A stretch of 64,000 nt of DNA from Kribbella flavida DSM 17836 (GCF_000024345.1 NC_013729.1:5580001-5644000); one strand, 5' to 3'. Counted from the first letter of the stretch, positions 42,761 through 50,917 are shown. Numbers and translations: made by a program. Notes: generated by a model not told the origin, from the letters alone.

Positions 42761-43406
42761 CCTGTCACTCCCGCGCCCCCACCCTCACCGTCCGCCGCGC
42801 CCGGCGCGGCAGCCTCGAGCCGTACGCCGCTCCGCCTGGCACCGAGCCGGCGCACCTGCCGTCGAGCCCCCACGCAGGCGAATCGCCATCCGCCCGGGTC
42901 GCGAGCCGCCTGCAGCCATCGTCGCTCCGGCGCAGCGCGTCGAGGAGCGGGCTCTGCGGCACCTGGAGCCCGGGACCTGCCCAGCGGGCAGCAGCCGGCG
43001 CAACCTGTCCGCGAGGCCTCACGTCAGGTGAGTCCCGTATGCCGCGGCGCCGAGCCAACGCGGCGCATCCAGCCGTCCCCGGACCGCGTTCCCCAGGTCC
43101 CCGAACCGCGTCGCCCAGGTCCCCGGACCGCGTCGTACAGGTCCCCGGACCGCGTCGTCCTGGTCGTGCTTGGTGCGGCCGCGGGCTGCGCGCCGAAGGC
43201 GGGCTCGTCGGCATCGACTGCCCGGACATCCAGCCCGGCAGGCGGCTGCTGGCACACCTGCCCCGAGACCGACCTCAGCGGGTCGCGGACAGCGCGAATG
43301 ATCCAAGACCCGCGCCGGGTGCGTCTGCGGCGACACCTGCTGCGCGACGTGCTCGGCCCGTGGTCGGCCGGGAACCCGGCGAACGAGTTGGCGGCGGGCC
43401 CACGTG
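42761..43406. other. 646-bp gene-free region with minisatellite
   Basis: No credible coding sequence on either strand; open frames here run through tandem repeats and have no protein-like composition. The central feature is the 22-bp repeat at 43075-43162. The plus-strand end faces the 3' end of the SRAP gene. Confidence 0.6.
43075..43162. repeat. 22-bp tandem repeat, four copies
   Basis: Units GTCCCCGGACCGCGTCGTACAG and variants, at 43075-43096, 43097-43118, 43119-43140 and 43141-43162, differing mainly at the last six bases. There are no spacers. Twenty-two is not a multiple of three, which argues against coding. Confidence 0.93.
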
Positions 43407-44216
43407 TCAGAACAGCGGGGTGTCCTCGGTGGCGGTCGGGGGGCCGGGGGCGTCGGCGGGGTCGTCGCCGTCGGGTGGGAGCGGGTCGACCAGGTGGGGG
43501 CCGTTGTTCTTCACCGAGCTGACCGCCTTCGACACCGCGTACGCCTCCAGCCGGCCCGGAGCCGCGGGGACCAGCAGGTCGAGCAGTTCGTCGGGGTCGG
43601 AGGACAGCGGGTCCAGCCAGGCGTCGTACCGGTCGCGCTCGACGAGCAGCGGCATCCGGTCGTGGATCCGGCCGAGGTCGTCGGTGGCGGAGGTGGTGAG
43701 CACCGTGCACGTCCACAGCCAGGCCTCGTCGGAGTCCGCGTCGGCGACCGCCTTGTTGCGCCAGATCTCGTACAGCCCGGCCATCGCGAGCACGCCGCCG
43801 TCGGTCGGGCGGATGAAGTACGGCTGCTTGACCGGCTTGCCGTTCTTCTTCTGCTCGGTCTCGTACCACTCGTAGTAGCCGTCGGCGGGCAGCAGGCAGC
43901 GGCGGGCGGCGAACGCCTTCTTGAACGCGGGCTTCTCGGCGACGGTCTCCATCCGGGCGTTGATCAGCCGGCTGCCGATCGAGGGGTCTTTGGCCCAGGA
44001 CGGGACCAGGCCCCACTTGACCGTGGTCAGCTTGCGGACGACCTCGTCGGGCTGGTCGCGGTTCTTGCGCTCGACGACGGCGATCACCGGGTCGGTGGGG
44101 GCGACGTTGTAGTTCTCCGGGAGGTCCTGGACGGACTCCTTCACGTTGCCCGCGTCGATCTCGAACTCGACGACGAGGTCGGACGGGTCCCGGCTGCTCG
44201 CATAACGCCCACACAT
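43407..44216 (-). CDS. SRAP-domain protein (YedK/HMCES family)
   Basis: 269 residues starting MCGRYASSRDPSD; the catalytic Cys2 becomes N-terminal after Met removal. Other family motifs: NYNVAPTDPV with the Asn, VKWGLVPSWAKDPSIGSRLI, NARMETV, LLPADGYYEWYE and the His in GRIHDRMPLLVE. SRAP proteins link covalently to abasic sites in single-stranded DNA and protect them during replication. The C-terminal 25 residues are Asp/Pro-rich. The same gene lies near sigH in M. tuberculosis. Confidence 0.93.
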   Translation of the reverse strand: MCGRYASSRDPSDLVVEFEIDAGNVKESVQDLPENYNVAPTDPVIAVVERKNRDQPDEVVRKLTTVKWGLVPSWAKDPSIGSRLINARMETVAEKPAFKKAFAARRCLLPADGYYEWYETEQKKNGKPVKQPYFIRPTDGGVLAMAGLYEIWRNKAVADADSDEAWLWTCTVLTTSATDDLGRIHDRMPLLVERDRYDAWLDPLSSDPDELLDLLVPAAPGRLEAYAVSKAVSSVKNNGPHLVDPLPPDGDDPADAPGPPTATEDTPLF

Positions 44217-44313
44217 GGAGCTCAGCCTAGCCATCGGCGGGGACAGAAATTCCGTACTGCGTGGGTGCCGCGCGGGGTGGGCGGGCGGGTGACAGGCCGG
44301 CGGGGGCTGGGTA

Positions 44314-44330
44314 CGCGAGCAAGCTCGCGG
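44314..44330. repeat. Short dispersed palindrome CGCGAGCAAGCTCGCGG
   Basis: A 7-bp perfect stem around AA. A near-identical copy (16 of 17 bases) lies at 60293-60309, also in intergenic DNA. It is in the gap between the SRAP and GGDEF-like genes. Confidence 0.7.
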
Positions 44331-44351
44331 AGAAGACCGAGCTTGGGCAGC

Positions 44352-44391
44352 GGCGGTGGATCGCCTACCCCGTGATAGGCGATCCACCGCC
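44352..44391. repeat. Perfect 16-bp inverted repeat
   Basis: GGCGGTGGATCGCCTA (44352-44367) is paired with 44376-44391 around an 8-nt loop. It is upstream of the SRAP gene and downstream of the GGDEF-like gene; it may be a terminator or a mobile-repeat relic. Confidence 0.9.
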
Positions 44392-44399
44392 TGCTTGCT

Positions 44400-44433
44400 G
44401 CGTCCGGGCGTCCCCCTGTCGACGTCCGGACGC
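44400..44433 (-). terminator. Hairpin behind the GGDEF-like gene
   Basis: A 12-bp stem, GCGTCCGGGCGT with ACGTCCGGACGC and one wobble pair, around a 10-nt loop, starting 5 bp after the stop at 44439. There is no T-run. Confidence 0.6.
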
Positions 44434-44438
44434 AAGTT

Positions 44439-45254
44439 CTAGGGCCGGGCCAGTTCGTCCAGCAGGCGGACGGCCAGCTGGTCGGTGGTGGGCAGGCCCT
44501 CGATCCAGATCCGGGCCAGTTGGGGGCCGTCGGTGTCCAGCCGCCACTCGGTGATCAGGGCTCGTACCGTCTCGACCTGGTCCGGCAGGTTCGGCTCGCG
44601 GCCGACGAGCGCCGCCGCGCGGTGTGAGCCGACGCGGCCCAGTACGTCGCCGCCGGCGAAGACGATCCGGAGGCACTCCGCGACGTCGATGAGCCGGAAC
44701 TCGCGGTCGAACGGACTCTGCCAGCGCCCGGTGCCGGCCGGGTTGAGCGGTTCGACCACCACCAGTGCGTGCGTCGCCGGTACGGAAGTTCCACGCAGAT
44801 CGGCCTCCCGGTAGAGCTCGCCGAGGCGGGACCGCAGGTGCTTGAGGCTGGACAGCCCGGTCAGCGGGTCCTCGCAGGACAGCGAGTGCAGGTAGATGAG
44901 TGACGCTTCGGCCCAGCTGGAACTGAGTGCGCGTACCGCGGCGAAAGCCGGCTCGCCCCCGGCGATCGAGCGGTACAGCGCACTCAGCCCATCCAGTGCC
45001 TCGAGCAGCGAGAACCCGTCTTCCGCCAAGCGGCGGCCGACCTCGTCACTCGCAGGCACGACATCGGCTCCGTCCCGGAGCGCCTCGGCGATCGCGAGGT
45101 AGGCACTCCGGTCGGGGCCAGCTGTGCCGTGCGGCTCCCTCCTTCCGCACGGTTGCTCCGACGACGCTTCCGGCCGCTCCCGGGCGAGCGGCCCCGCCAG
45201 GTTCGGGGTGCGCAACGAGTCGAACCGCCGGCGGATGTCCGCGTACAGCGACAT
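44439..45254 (-). CDS. Degenerate GGDEF-like protein
   Basis: 271 residues, AGGAGG before the ATG. An N-terminal helical region (about 1-125) leads to SCEDPLTGLSSLKHLRSRLG near residue 130, which is the typical opening of a GGDEF diguanylate cyclase domain. The signature loop itself is absent: FAGGDVLGRVGSHRAAALV stands where GGDEF would be. It is therefore probably not a cyclase; it may bind nucleotide or act as a scaffold. It is cytoplasmic and divergent from the sigma fusion gene. Confidence 0.75.
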   Translation of the reverse strand: MSLYADIRRRFDSLRTPNLAGPLARERPEASSEQPCGRREPHGTAGPDRSAYLAIAEALRDGADVVPASDEVGRRLAEDGFSLLEALDGLSALYRSIAGGEPAFAAVRALSSSWAEASLIYLHSLSCEDPLTGLSSLKHLRSRLGELYREADLRGTSVPATHALVVVEPLNPAGTGRWQSPFDREFRLIDVAECLRIVFAGGDVLGRVGSHRAAALVGREPNLPDQVETVRALITEWRLDTDGPQLARIWIEGLPTTDQLAVRLLDELARP

Positions 45255-45370
45255 GACCCTCCTTCGCGCAGTCCCTCAGCCTCCCGACCGAGTGGCCGGA
45301 AGCGTCGTTCTGGAGGTGAGACCCGGCCGTGACGGGTTCATGACGCGCATTCGGGAAAGTTTTTTCTCGT

Positions 45371-45394
45371 AACCTCAGGTCTGTCGCGCTCGTC
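45371..45394 (+). promoter_or_regulatory. ECF-type promoter of the sigma/anti-sigma fusion gene
   Basis: AACC (45371-45374), a 16-bp spacer and CGTC (45391-45394) fit the general ECF consensus (AAC motif at -35, CGT at -10). It is preceded by a T-run and lies about 110 bp before the ATG. Autoregulation by the encoded sigma factor is the natural reading. Confidence 0.65.
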
Positions 45395-45503
45395 AGGAGA
45401 AGTGGCGTCAGGAAACGTGCGGTGGGCCGTCCCATCTGCGAGTCTTGACCTCGGCAACTACATGACAGACGGTGACGACGCGGTGACAACAGGGGGATGC
45501 TCG

Positions 45504-47870
45504 ATGGACGACGTGCCGAGCGACGCGGAGCTGATCGCGCGCGTGCGCACGGGCGACCTCGAGGCGTACGGCGAACTGTTCGCCCGGCACCACCAGGCGG
45601 CCGAGCGGATGGCCCGGCAGCTGGTCCCCGCCAACGACGCCGACGACCTGGCCAGCGACGCGTTCAGCAAGGTGCTCGATGCCCTGCGCAACGGTGGCGG
45701 CCCGGACGTGTCGTTCCGGGCCTACCTGCTGACCACCGTCCGGCGGGTGCACGTCGACCGGATCCGGGCCGGCCGGAAGGTGCAGACGACCGACGACATC
45801 GCGGCGTACGAGCGGGAGCCGCAGGGTTTCGACGACCCGACGGTGACCGGGTTCGAGAGCGGCGCCGCGGCGAAGGCGTTCGCGTCGCTGCCCGAGCGCT
45901 GGCAGGCCGTGCTCTGGCACACCGAGGTGGAGGGCGAGAAGCCGGCCGCCATCGCGCCCCTGCTCGGCCTGACCGCCAACGGCGTCTCCGCGCTCGCCTA
46001 CCGGGCCCGCGAGGGCCTGCGCCAGGCGTACCTGCAGCAGCACCTCGCCGACGTCGCCGGAGACCGCTGCCGCTGGACCACCGAGCGCCTCGGCGCGTAC
46101 GTCCGCGGCGGCCTGACCAAGCGCGAGAACCACAACGTCCGCGAGCACCTGGACGGCTGCGCCCAGTGCACGGCGGTCTACCTGGAGCTGGTCGAGGTCA
46201 ACAGTGCACTGCCCGCGCTGCTGGCTCCCGCCCTGCTCGGTACGGCGGGCCTCGGCTACCTGGCCGCCGCGTCCGGCGCCAAGATCGGCGTCGTCGGCTT
46301 CCTCGTCACCGGCTGGCGCAAGGCCACCGAGAACAGCACCCGCACGGCGGTCGGCGCCGGCACCGTGGTCGTCGTCGCGGTAGCGGCGGTGCTTGCCGCG
46401 CTGCAGCTCACCGGCAACGAGACGCCCCCGGCCGCGATCGAGACGCCGCCGGCCCAGCAGACGACGCAACCGCCGGCGGACCCACCGACGGTGAAGCCGC
46501 CGAGCCCGAAGCCGCCGCCGGTCCAGCCGACACAGCCGGACCCGACACAGCCCGAGCCGACGCAGCCAGACCCGACACAGCCCGACCCGACCCAATCTGA
46601 GCCAACCCAGCCGGACCCGACCACCCCGCCGACGATCCCCCCGGCCACTCCGCCGACCACACCGCCGTCGCGCACCCCGACACCGCCCGCGCCGACCACG
46701 CCGATCCTGGACGAGGGCCTGCTCACGATCGACCTGCCCACCGGCGGCGGCGCTCCCCCGATCGGCGGCGGCTCGCCGGCGTCCGGAGGCTCGGCGGCCT
46801 ACGGCGGATCGCCGGCGTCCGGCGGCTCGGCGGTGGTCGCCCGCGACGCCTCGGCCAACGGCCGGGACGCGGGTCTGCGGGCGGTGGTCACGATCAAGGT
46901 CCCGGCGAGCAACGCGCACCCGGTGGTGATCGGCATCAAGTACGGCGCCGCGCTGCGCTGGCCGCTCAGCGGCAACCCGGCCGGCTGGTCCTGCACCCGC
47001 GCCGCCGACGGCAGGAGCGGCGAGTGCACCGCGACCGACCCGCAGGCGCCGAAGAGCCTGCCGATGACCTTCACCGAGCCCACCGGCGGCACGGTCGCCG
47101 ACCGCACGTTCACCGTGTCGGGCAAGTCCGGCCGCCTGTACGACGACGACTCCGCCACCCTGACCGCTCCCCCGCGGCTCGACGAGAACCTGCTGAACGT
47201 CAGCGTCCGCAAGGCCGACCCGGACCGGCACCTCCGCACGATCACGGTGGCCCCCGGCACCGACCGCACCGCCGTCACCGTGAAGATCACCTACGGCAGC
47301 GCGCTCTCCTGGCCGGTCAAGGCGAGCCCGGCGGGCTGGAAGTGCGTCCCGGCCAGCCGCACCTGCACCGCGACCACCCCCGCCCGGCCGGCTCCGCTGC
47401 CCGCCGACTTCGCCGTACCGGACGGTGGATCCACGGCGTCGCGCTCGTACGCCGTGACCGCGACGGCCGGGCTGCTGCACGACACCGACGAGGAGACGCT
47501 GTCGCCCGCGCGGCAGGACGAGTCGCTGCTCACGATCCTCACCCCGGATCCGCACAACGACCCGAACCCGTTCGTCTACAACCGGTTCCTGAAGCTGAGC
47601 GGGGTCAGCGGCCCGGTCACGCTGGAGATCTCCTGGGGCCGCAACCTCAGCCTGGTCTCCGCGTTCGACCGCGGCTGGACCTGTTCGCGGTCCAGCGACG
47701 TCCGGCGGGCGACCTGCTCGACCGACAACTACACCAAGGCGCTGAACACCGAGTGGGCCGCCTGGCCCGGCTCCGGCACGCAGAACCAGATCACCGTCAA
47801 GGCGGTCACGCCGGGCCGCCACGACACCGACACCGCGAAGATCCCGCCCTCGGCGCACGGCCGCCGCTGA
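45504..47870 (+). CDS. ECF sigma factor fused to zinc-finger anti-sigma, membrane segment and extracellular domains
   Basis: 788 residues, ATG at 45504 with GGGGG about 8 nt upstream. Residues 1-175 form an ECF sigma factor (region 2 LEAYGELFARHHQAAERMAR, DADDLASDAFSKVLDAL; region 4 LPERWQAVLWHTEVEGEKPA, LGLTANGVSALAYRAREGLR). Residues about 190-230 have the H-x3-C-x2-C anti-sigma motif VREHLDGCAQC. A membrane helix follows near 290-310 (VGAGTVVVVAVAAVLAAL). Outside come a Pro/Thr repeat stalk (TQPDPTQPEPTQ, about 320-410) and three related beta-rich domains, about 415-780. So the transcription factor is tethered to the membrane and linked to a putative wall sensor. Release by proteolysis or conformational change would be needed. 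An ECF-type promoter precedes it. Confidence 0.88.
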   Translation: MDDVPSDAELIARVRTGDLEAYGELFARHHQAAERMARQLVPANDADDLASDAFSKVLDALRNGGGPDVSFRAYLLTTVRRVHVDRIRAGRKVQTTDDIAAYEREPQGFDDPTVTGFESGAAAKAFASLPERWQAVLWHTEVEGEKPAAIAPLLGLTANGVSALAYRAREGLRQAYLQQHLADVAGDRCRWTTERLGAYVRGGLTKRENHNVREHLDGCAQCTAVYLELVEVNSALPALLAPALLGTAGLGYLAAASGAKIGVVGFLVTGWRKATENSTRTAVGAGTVVVVAVAAVLAALQLTGNETPPAAIETPPAQQTTQPPADPPTVKPPSPKPPPVQPTQPDPTQPEPTQPDPTQPDPTQSEPTQPDPTTPPTIPPATPPTTPPSRTPTPPAPTTPILDEGLLTIDLPTGGGAPPIGGGSPASGGSAAYGGSPASGGSAVVARDASANGRDAGLRAVVTIKVPASNAHPVVIGIKYGAALRWPLSGNPAGWSCTRAADGRSGECTATDPQAPKSLPMTFTEPTGGTVADRTFTVSGKSGRLYDDDSATLTAPPRLDENLLNVSVRKADPDRHLRTITVAPGTDRTAVTVKITYGSALSWPVKASPAGWKCVPASRTCTATTPARPAPLPADFAVPDGGSTASRSYAVTATAGLLHDTDEETLSPARQDESLLTILTPDPHNDPNPFVYNRFLKLSGVSGPVTLEISWGRNLSLVSAFDRGWTCSRSSDVRRATCSTDNYTKALNTEWAAWPGSGTQNQITVKAVTPGRHDTDTAKIPPSAHGRR

Positions 47871-47878
47871 CCCGGCCT

Positions 47879-47910
47879 GCCGGTACGACGGCCGACGCCG
47901 TCGTACCGGC
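47879..47910 (+). terminator. Terminator of the sigma fusion gene
   Basis: Perfect 14-bp stem GCCGGTACGACGGC / GCCGTCGTACCGGC with a CGAC loop, starting 8 bp after the stop; TGTTATCGGTTT follows. Confidence 0.9.
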
Positions 47911-47956
47911 TGTTATCGGTTTGGTCCGGGCCGTGGCCGCGCTCTACGCTGGACGA

Positions 47957-48179
47957 GTTCGCGCTGACGGAACCGAGTAGCGCCGTTCACCTGTGGTCCA
48001 GAGAGTCGCCGGCAGCTGGGAAGGCGATCCGCAGGCCGGTCGTGAAGACACTCCCGAGCGACTGCAAGAGAAAGAGGCCGGGCTGGGTCGATCCAGGCCG
48101 GTGAAGGTGTGGTGGCACCGCGAGTTCCCCTTCGCCCACACCTCCGGGGTTCGAGACAACCGACGGAGGTGAAACAGCG
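47957..48179 (+). promoter_or_regulatory. T-box riboswitch (tRNA-Asp) controlling translation of aspS2
   Basis: Stem I: AGTA loop-E motif at 47976-47979, helix TTCAC (47986-47990)/GTGAA (48042-48046) directly followed by the specifier GAC (48047-48049, Asp), and a distal AGAGAG...GCAGCTGGGAA region (48000-48022). T-box: AGGTGTGG (48105-48112) pairs with CCACACCT (48136-48143), leaving the 7-nt bulge TGGCACC (48113-48119), whose TGGC would pair with a G-CCA tRNA end, then GCGA/TCGC. The competing helix CACCTCC (48139-48145)/GGAGGTG (48165-48171) hides the ribosome-binding site. Control is thus translational. A possible promoter is TTGGTC (47921)/TACGCT (47945), spacing 18. Confidence 0.88.
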
Positions 48180-49469
48180 ATGCGCATTCTCAACCACGAG
48201 ATCCCCTCAGCAGTGGGCCAGACCGTCACGGTGGCCGGCTGGGTGCACCGAAGACGACGGCTGGCCGCGGTCAGCTTCCTGGTGCTGCGCGACCGGTCCG
48301 GCCTCAGCCAGATCGTGGTCAAGGCGCCGGAGACCCAGGCCCAGCTGGACGGGCTCGGCGAGGAGACCGTCGTCCAGGTGACCGGCACGGTCGCCGCTAA
48401 CCCGCAGGCGCCCGGTGGGGCCGAGCTGGTCGACCCGGTGATCGTCCCGCTGACCGAACCGGCGAAGACGCCGCCGATCGAGCTGTGGCGGCCGACGGTC
48501 GGCGCCGGGCTGCCGGTGGTGCTGGACAACGCCCCGGTCGCTCTGCGGCACCCGGCGGTCCGGGCCGGCTGGGAGGTCGCCGCGGCCGCGCTGCACGGGT
48601 TCCGCAGCACGCTGGACGGTCTGGACTTCACCGAGATCCAGACGCCGAAGATCGTCGGGACGGCGACCGAGTCCGGGGCGAACGTCTTCGCGCTCGACTA
48701 CTTCGGCGGACCGGCGTACTTGGCCCAGTCGCCGCAGTTCTACAAGCAGACGATGGTCGGGGTGTTCGAGCGGGTCTACGAGGTGGGTCCGGTCTTCCGG
48801 GCCGAGCCGCACGACACCGTCCGGCATCTCGCGGAGTACGTGTCGCTCGACGCGGAGTTCGGCTTCATCGGCGACCACCGCGACGTTCTCGCCGTCCTCC
48901 GGGAGGTGCTGGCGGGCATGCTCGCCACCGTCGGGTCCAGAGCCGGTACGGCGCTGGAGCGGCTCGGCGTGGAGCTGCCGGAGATGCCCGGCGAGGTCCC
49001 GGTGCTGCACTTCACCGAGGCGCTGAAGCTGGCCGGGGCGGACCCGGACGAGCCGGACCTGTCCCCGGCGGACGAGCGGGCGATCGGCGAGTGGGCGCTG
49101 CGCGAGCACGGCAGCGACTTCGTGGCGGTCGAGGGCTACCCGATGGTGAAGCGGCCCTTCTACACGCATCCGCAGCCGTCGGACCCGCGCTGGTCGAACT
49201 CCTTCGACCTGCTGTTTCGTGGCGTCGAGTTGGTCACCGGTGGGCAGCGTCTGCACCGCTACAGCGACTACGCCGCGGCTCTGGCGGCTCGAGGCGAGTC
49301 GGCGGACGCACCGGCGTACAGCTCGTACCTGCAGGCGTTCCAGCACGGCATGCCACCGCACGGCGGCTTCGCCATCGGCCTGGAACGCTTCGTCGCCCGG
49401 CTCACGGGAGCGGAGAACGTCCGCGAGGTCACGTTGTTCCCCCGCGATCTCCACCGCCTGACTCCGTGA
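48180..49469 (+). CDS. aspS2: Archaeal-type (non-bacterial, possibly non-discriminating) aspartyl-tRNA synthetase
   Basis: 429 residues. N-terminal OB-fold anticodon domain (VTVAGWVHRRRRLAAVSFLV, about 15-34), class II motif 2 VYEVGPVFRAEPHDTVRHL near residue 200, motif 3 HGGFAIGLERFVARL near 400, and the end VTLFPRDLHRLTP. The length, the absence of the bacterial insertion domain and the AEYVSLDAEFGFI segment match archaeal/eukaryal AspRS rather than the approximately 590-residue bacterial enzyme. Such AspRS2 enzymes in bacteria often charge both tRNA-Asp and tRNA-Asn, the latter being amidated by GatCAB. An upstream T-box with an Asp specifier supports Asp. The SD GGAGGTG is 8 nt before the ATG and sequesterable. 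Confidence 0.9.
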   Translation: MRILNHEIPSAVGQTVTVAGWVHRRRRLAAVSFLVLRDRSGLSQIVVKAPETQAQLDGLGEETVVQVTGTVAANPQAPGGAELVDPVIVPLTEPAKTPPIELWRPTVGAGLPVVLDNAPVALRHPAVRAGWEVAAAALHGFRSTLDGLDFTEIQTPKIVGTATESGANVFALDYFGGPAYLAQSPQFYKQTMVGVFERVYEVGPVFRAEPHDTVRHLAEYVSLDAEFGFIGDHRDVLAVLREVLAGMLATVGSRAGTALERLGVELPEMPGEVPVLHFTEALKLAGADPDEPDLSPADERAIGEWALREHGSDFVAVEGYPMVKRPFYTHPQPSDPRWSNSFDLLFRGVELVTGGQRLHRYSDYAAALAARGESADAPAYSSYLQAFQHGMPPHGGFAIGLERFVARLTGAENVREVTLFPRDLHRLTP

Positions 49470-49507
49470 AAGACCGGCCGCTGCGCTGAGCGTGGCCTGT
49501 GGCCGCA

Positions 49508-49546
49508 CCAGCTGGGCACTCCGGATCCACCGGGCTGCCCAGCTGG
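49508..49546 (+). terminator. Hairpin terminator after aspS2
   Basis: Perfect 11-bp stem CCAGCTGGGCA (49508-49518) with 49536-49546; the 17-nt loop contains a second small CCGG/CCGG pairing. Confidence 0.8.
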
Positions 49547-49622
49547 TTCGTCAGAAGCTGGTTCCGTGCGGAGCGCAGCAACTGAGGGGACGTGCCGGGC
49601 CGGTCTGACGCATGATGTGGCC

Positions 49623-50882
49623 ATGCTGAGTGAGGTTGAGCGGGCGGTACTGGCGGCCGTGGACGACGCGCTGATCGTCGAGCAGTTGGGCGAGTTGGTG
49701 CGGATCCCGAGTGTGGACGGGACCGCCGCTGAGAGTGAAGTCCAGGAGTGGATGGCCGAGCGGCTGCGGGAGCAGGGCCTCGCGGTCGACCACTGGGAGA
49801 TCGACCTGGCCGAGGTGACCGCGGATCCGGAGTTCCCGGGCATGGAGGTCGCCCGGAGCGAGGCGTGGGGCTGCGTCGGGACACTGGGCGGCGACGGTAC
49901 GCCGGGACTGGTGCTGAACGGGCACGTGGACGTGGTGCCGCCCGGTGACCTGGCGCTGTGGCCGGACGGCGACCCGTTCTCGGCGCGGGTGGCCGACGGG
50001 ATCATGTGGGGCCGCGGCACCTGCGACATGAAGGGTGGAGTGGCGGCGGTGCTCGGCGCGACCGCGGCGATCGTGGCCGCGGGCATCGAGTTGCGGCGGC
50101 CGCTGGCGGTGCACACCGTGGTCGGCGAGGAGGACGGCGGCCTGGGCGCGTTCGCCACGCTGCGCCGCGGCCACACCGGCGCGGCCTGCGTGATCGCCGA
50201 GCCGACCGCCGGTGCCGTCATCCCCGCGAACGCGGGCTCGCTCACCTTCCGGCTGGAGGTCGCCGGTCTCGCCACTCACGGCTCCACCCGGACCCGGGGC
50301 GTGAGCGCGATCGAGAAGTTCGAGCCGGTGCACGCCGCCCTTCGCGAACTGGAGGCCGCGCGGAACGAGGACCCGCACCCGCTGCTGGAGCACCTGGATC
50401 TGGCGAACCCGCTCTCCATCGGCACGATCCAGGCCGGCGACTGGGCCAGCACCGTGCCCGACCTGCTCGTGGCCGAGGGGCGGTACGGCGTACGGCTGGG
50501 TGAGCCGGTGGCCGATGCGCGGGCGGCGTTCGAGCAGGCAGTGGCCACGGCGTGCGAGAAGGACGACTGGCTGCGGGACCACCCGGTGAAGGTGAGCTGG
50601 CCCGGTGGGGTGTTCGCGTCCGGCCTGCTGCCCGACGGTGACCCGCTGCTCGACGACACGGTGCAGGCGGCGGTGGACGCCGGGGCGGCCGGCGTACCGG
50701 CTGTGCTGGGTGGGCCGTACGGATCGGATCTGCGGCAGTACGCGGCGGCCGGCGTACCGACGGTGCAGTACGGGCCGGGCGATGTCCGGTACGCGCACGC
50801 GACGGATGAGCACGTGGCGCTGGCCGAGGTGCTGCACTGCGCTCGGGTGTACGCGCTGCTGGCCGTCCGCCGGTGCGCCTGA
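49623..50882 (+). CDS. M20 family metallopeptidase (ArgE/DapE-like)
   Basis: 419 residues. Metal-binding motifs LVLNGHVDVVPPGD near residue 100, GRGTCDMKGGVAA near 132 and VVGEEDGGLGAF near 168 are intact, with the dimerisation domain around SLTFRLEVAGLATHGSTRT. It hydrolyses an amide bond of an N-acyl amino acid or a related compound; ArgE, DapE and acetyl-lysine deacetylase types cannot be separated here. The ATG at 49623 has no strong ribosome-binding site. It is separated from aspS2 by a terminator. Confidence 0.9.
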   Translation: MLSEVERAVLAAVDDALIVEQLGELVRIPSVDGTAAESEVQEWMAERLREQGLAVDHWEIDLAEVTADPEFPGMEVARSEAWGCVGTLGGDGTPGLVLNGHVDVVPPGDLALWPDGDPFSARVADGIMWGRGTCDMKGGVAAVLGATAAIVAAGIELRRPLAVHTVVGEEDGGLGAFATLRRGHTGAACVIAEPTAGAVIPANAGSLTFRLEVAGLATHGSTRTRGVSAIEKFEPVHAALRELEAARNEDPHPLLEHLDLANPLSIGTIQAGDWASTVPDLLVAEGRYGVRLGEPVADARAAFEQAVATACEKDDWLRDHPVKVSWPGGVFASGLLPDGDPLLDDTVQAAVDAGAAGVPAVLGGPYGSDLRQYAAAGVPTVQYGPGDVRYAHATDEHVALAEVLHCARVYALLAVRRCA

Positions 50883-50888
50883 GCACTG

Positions 50889-50917
50889 GGGAATGAAAGC
50901 GCCGGTCCCGGGAGTTG
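50889..50917 (+). promoter_or_regulatory. SigR-type promoter of the frnE-like gene
   Basis: GGGAAT (50889-50894), 19-bp spacer, GTTG (50914-50917). GTT is followed by 9 nt and the ATG at 50926, the same geometry as at sigR. A dithiol-disulfide isomerase is a plausible member of the SigR regulon. Confidence 0.75.

Noticed and set aside
43075-43162. CRISPR array
   Set aside because: Repeats are contiguous without spacers and no cas genes are present.
43024-44214. Long minus-strand open frame across the 22-bp repeats and the SRAP gene
   Set aside because: Repeat-derived, Arg/Pro-rich, out of frame with the clear SRAP protein.
45402-45503. Upstream start for the sigma fusion gene
   Set aside because: These codons overlap the expected transcription start region of the ECF promoter and are not sigma-like; the ATG at 45504 has a ribosome-binding site.
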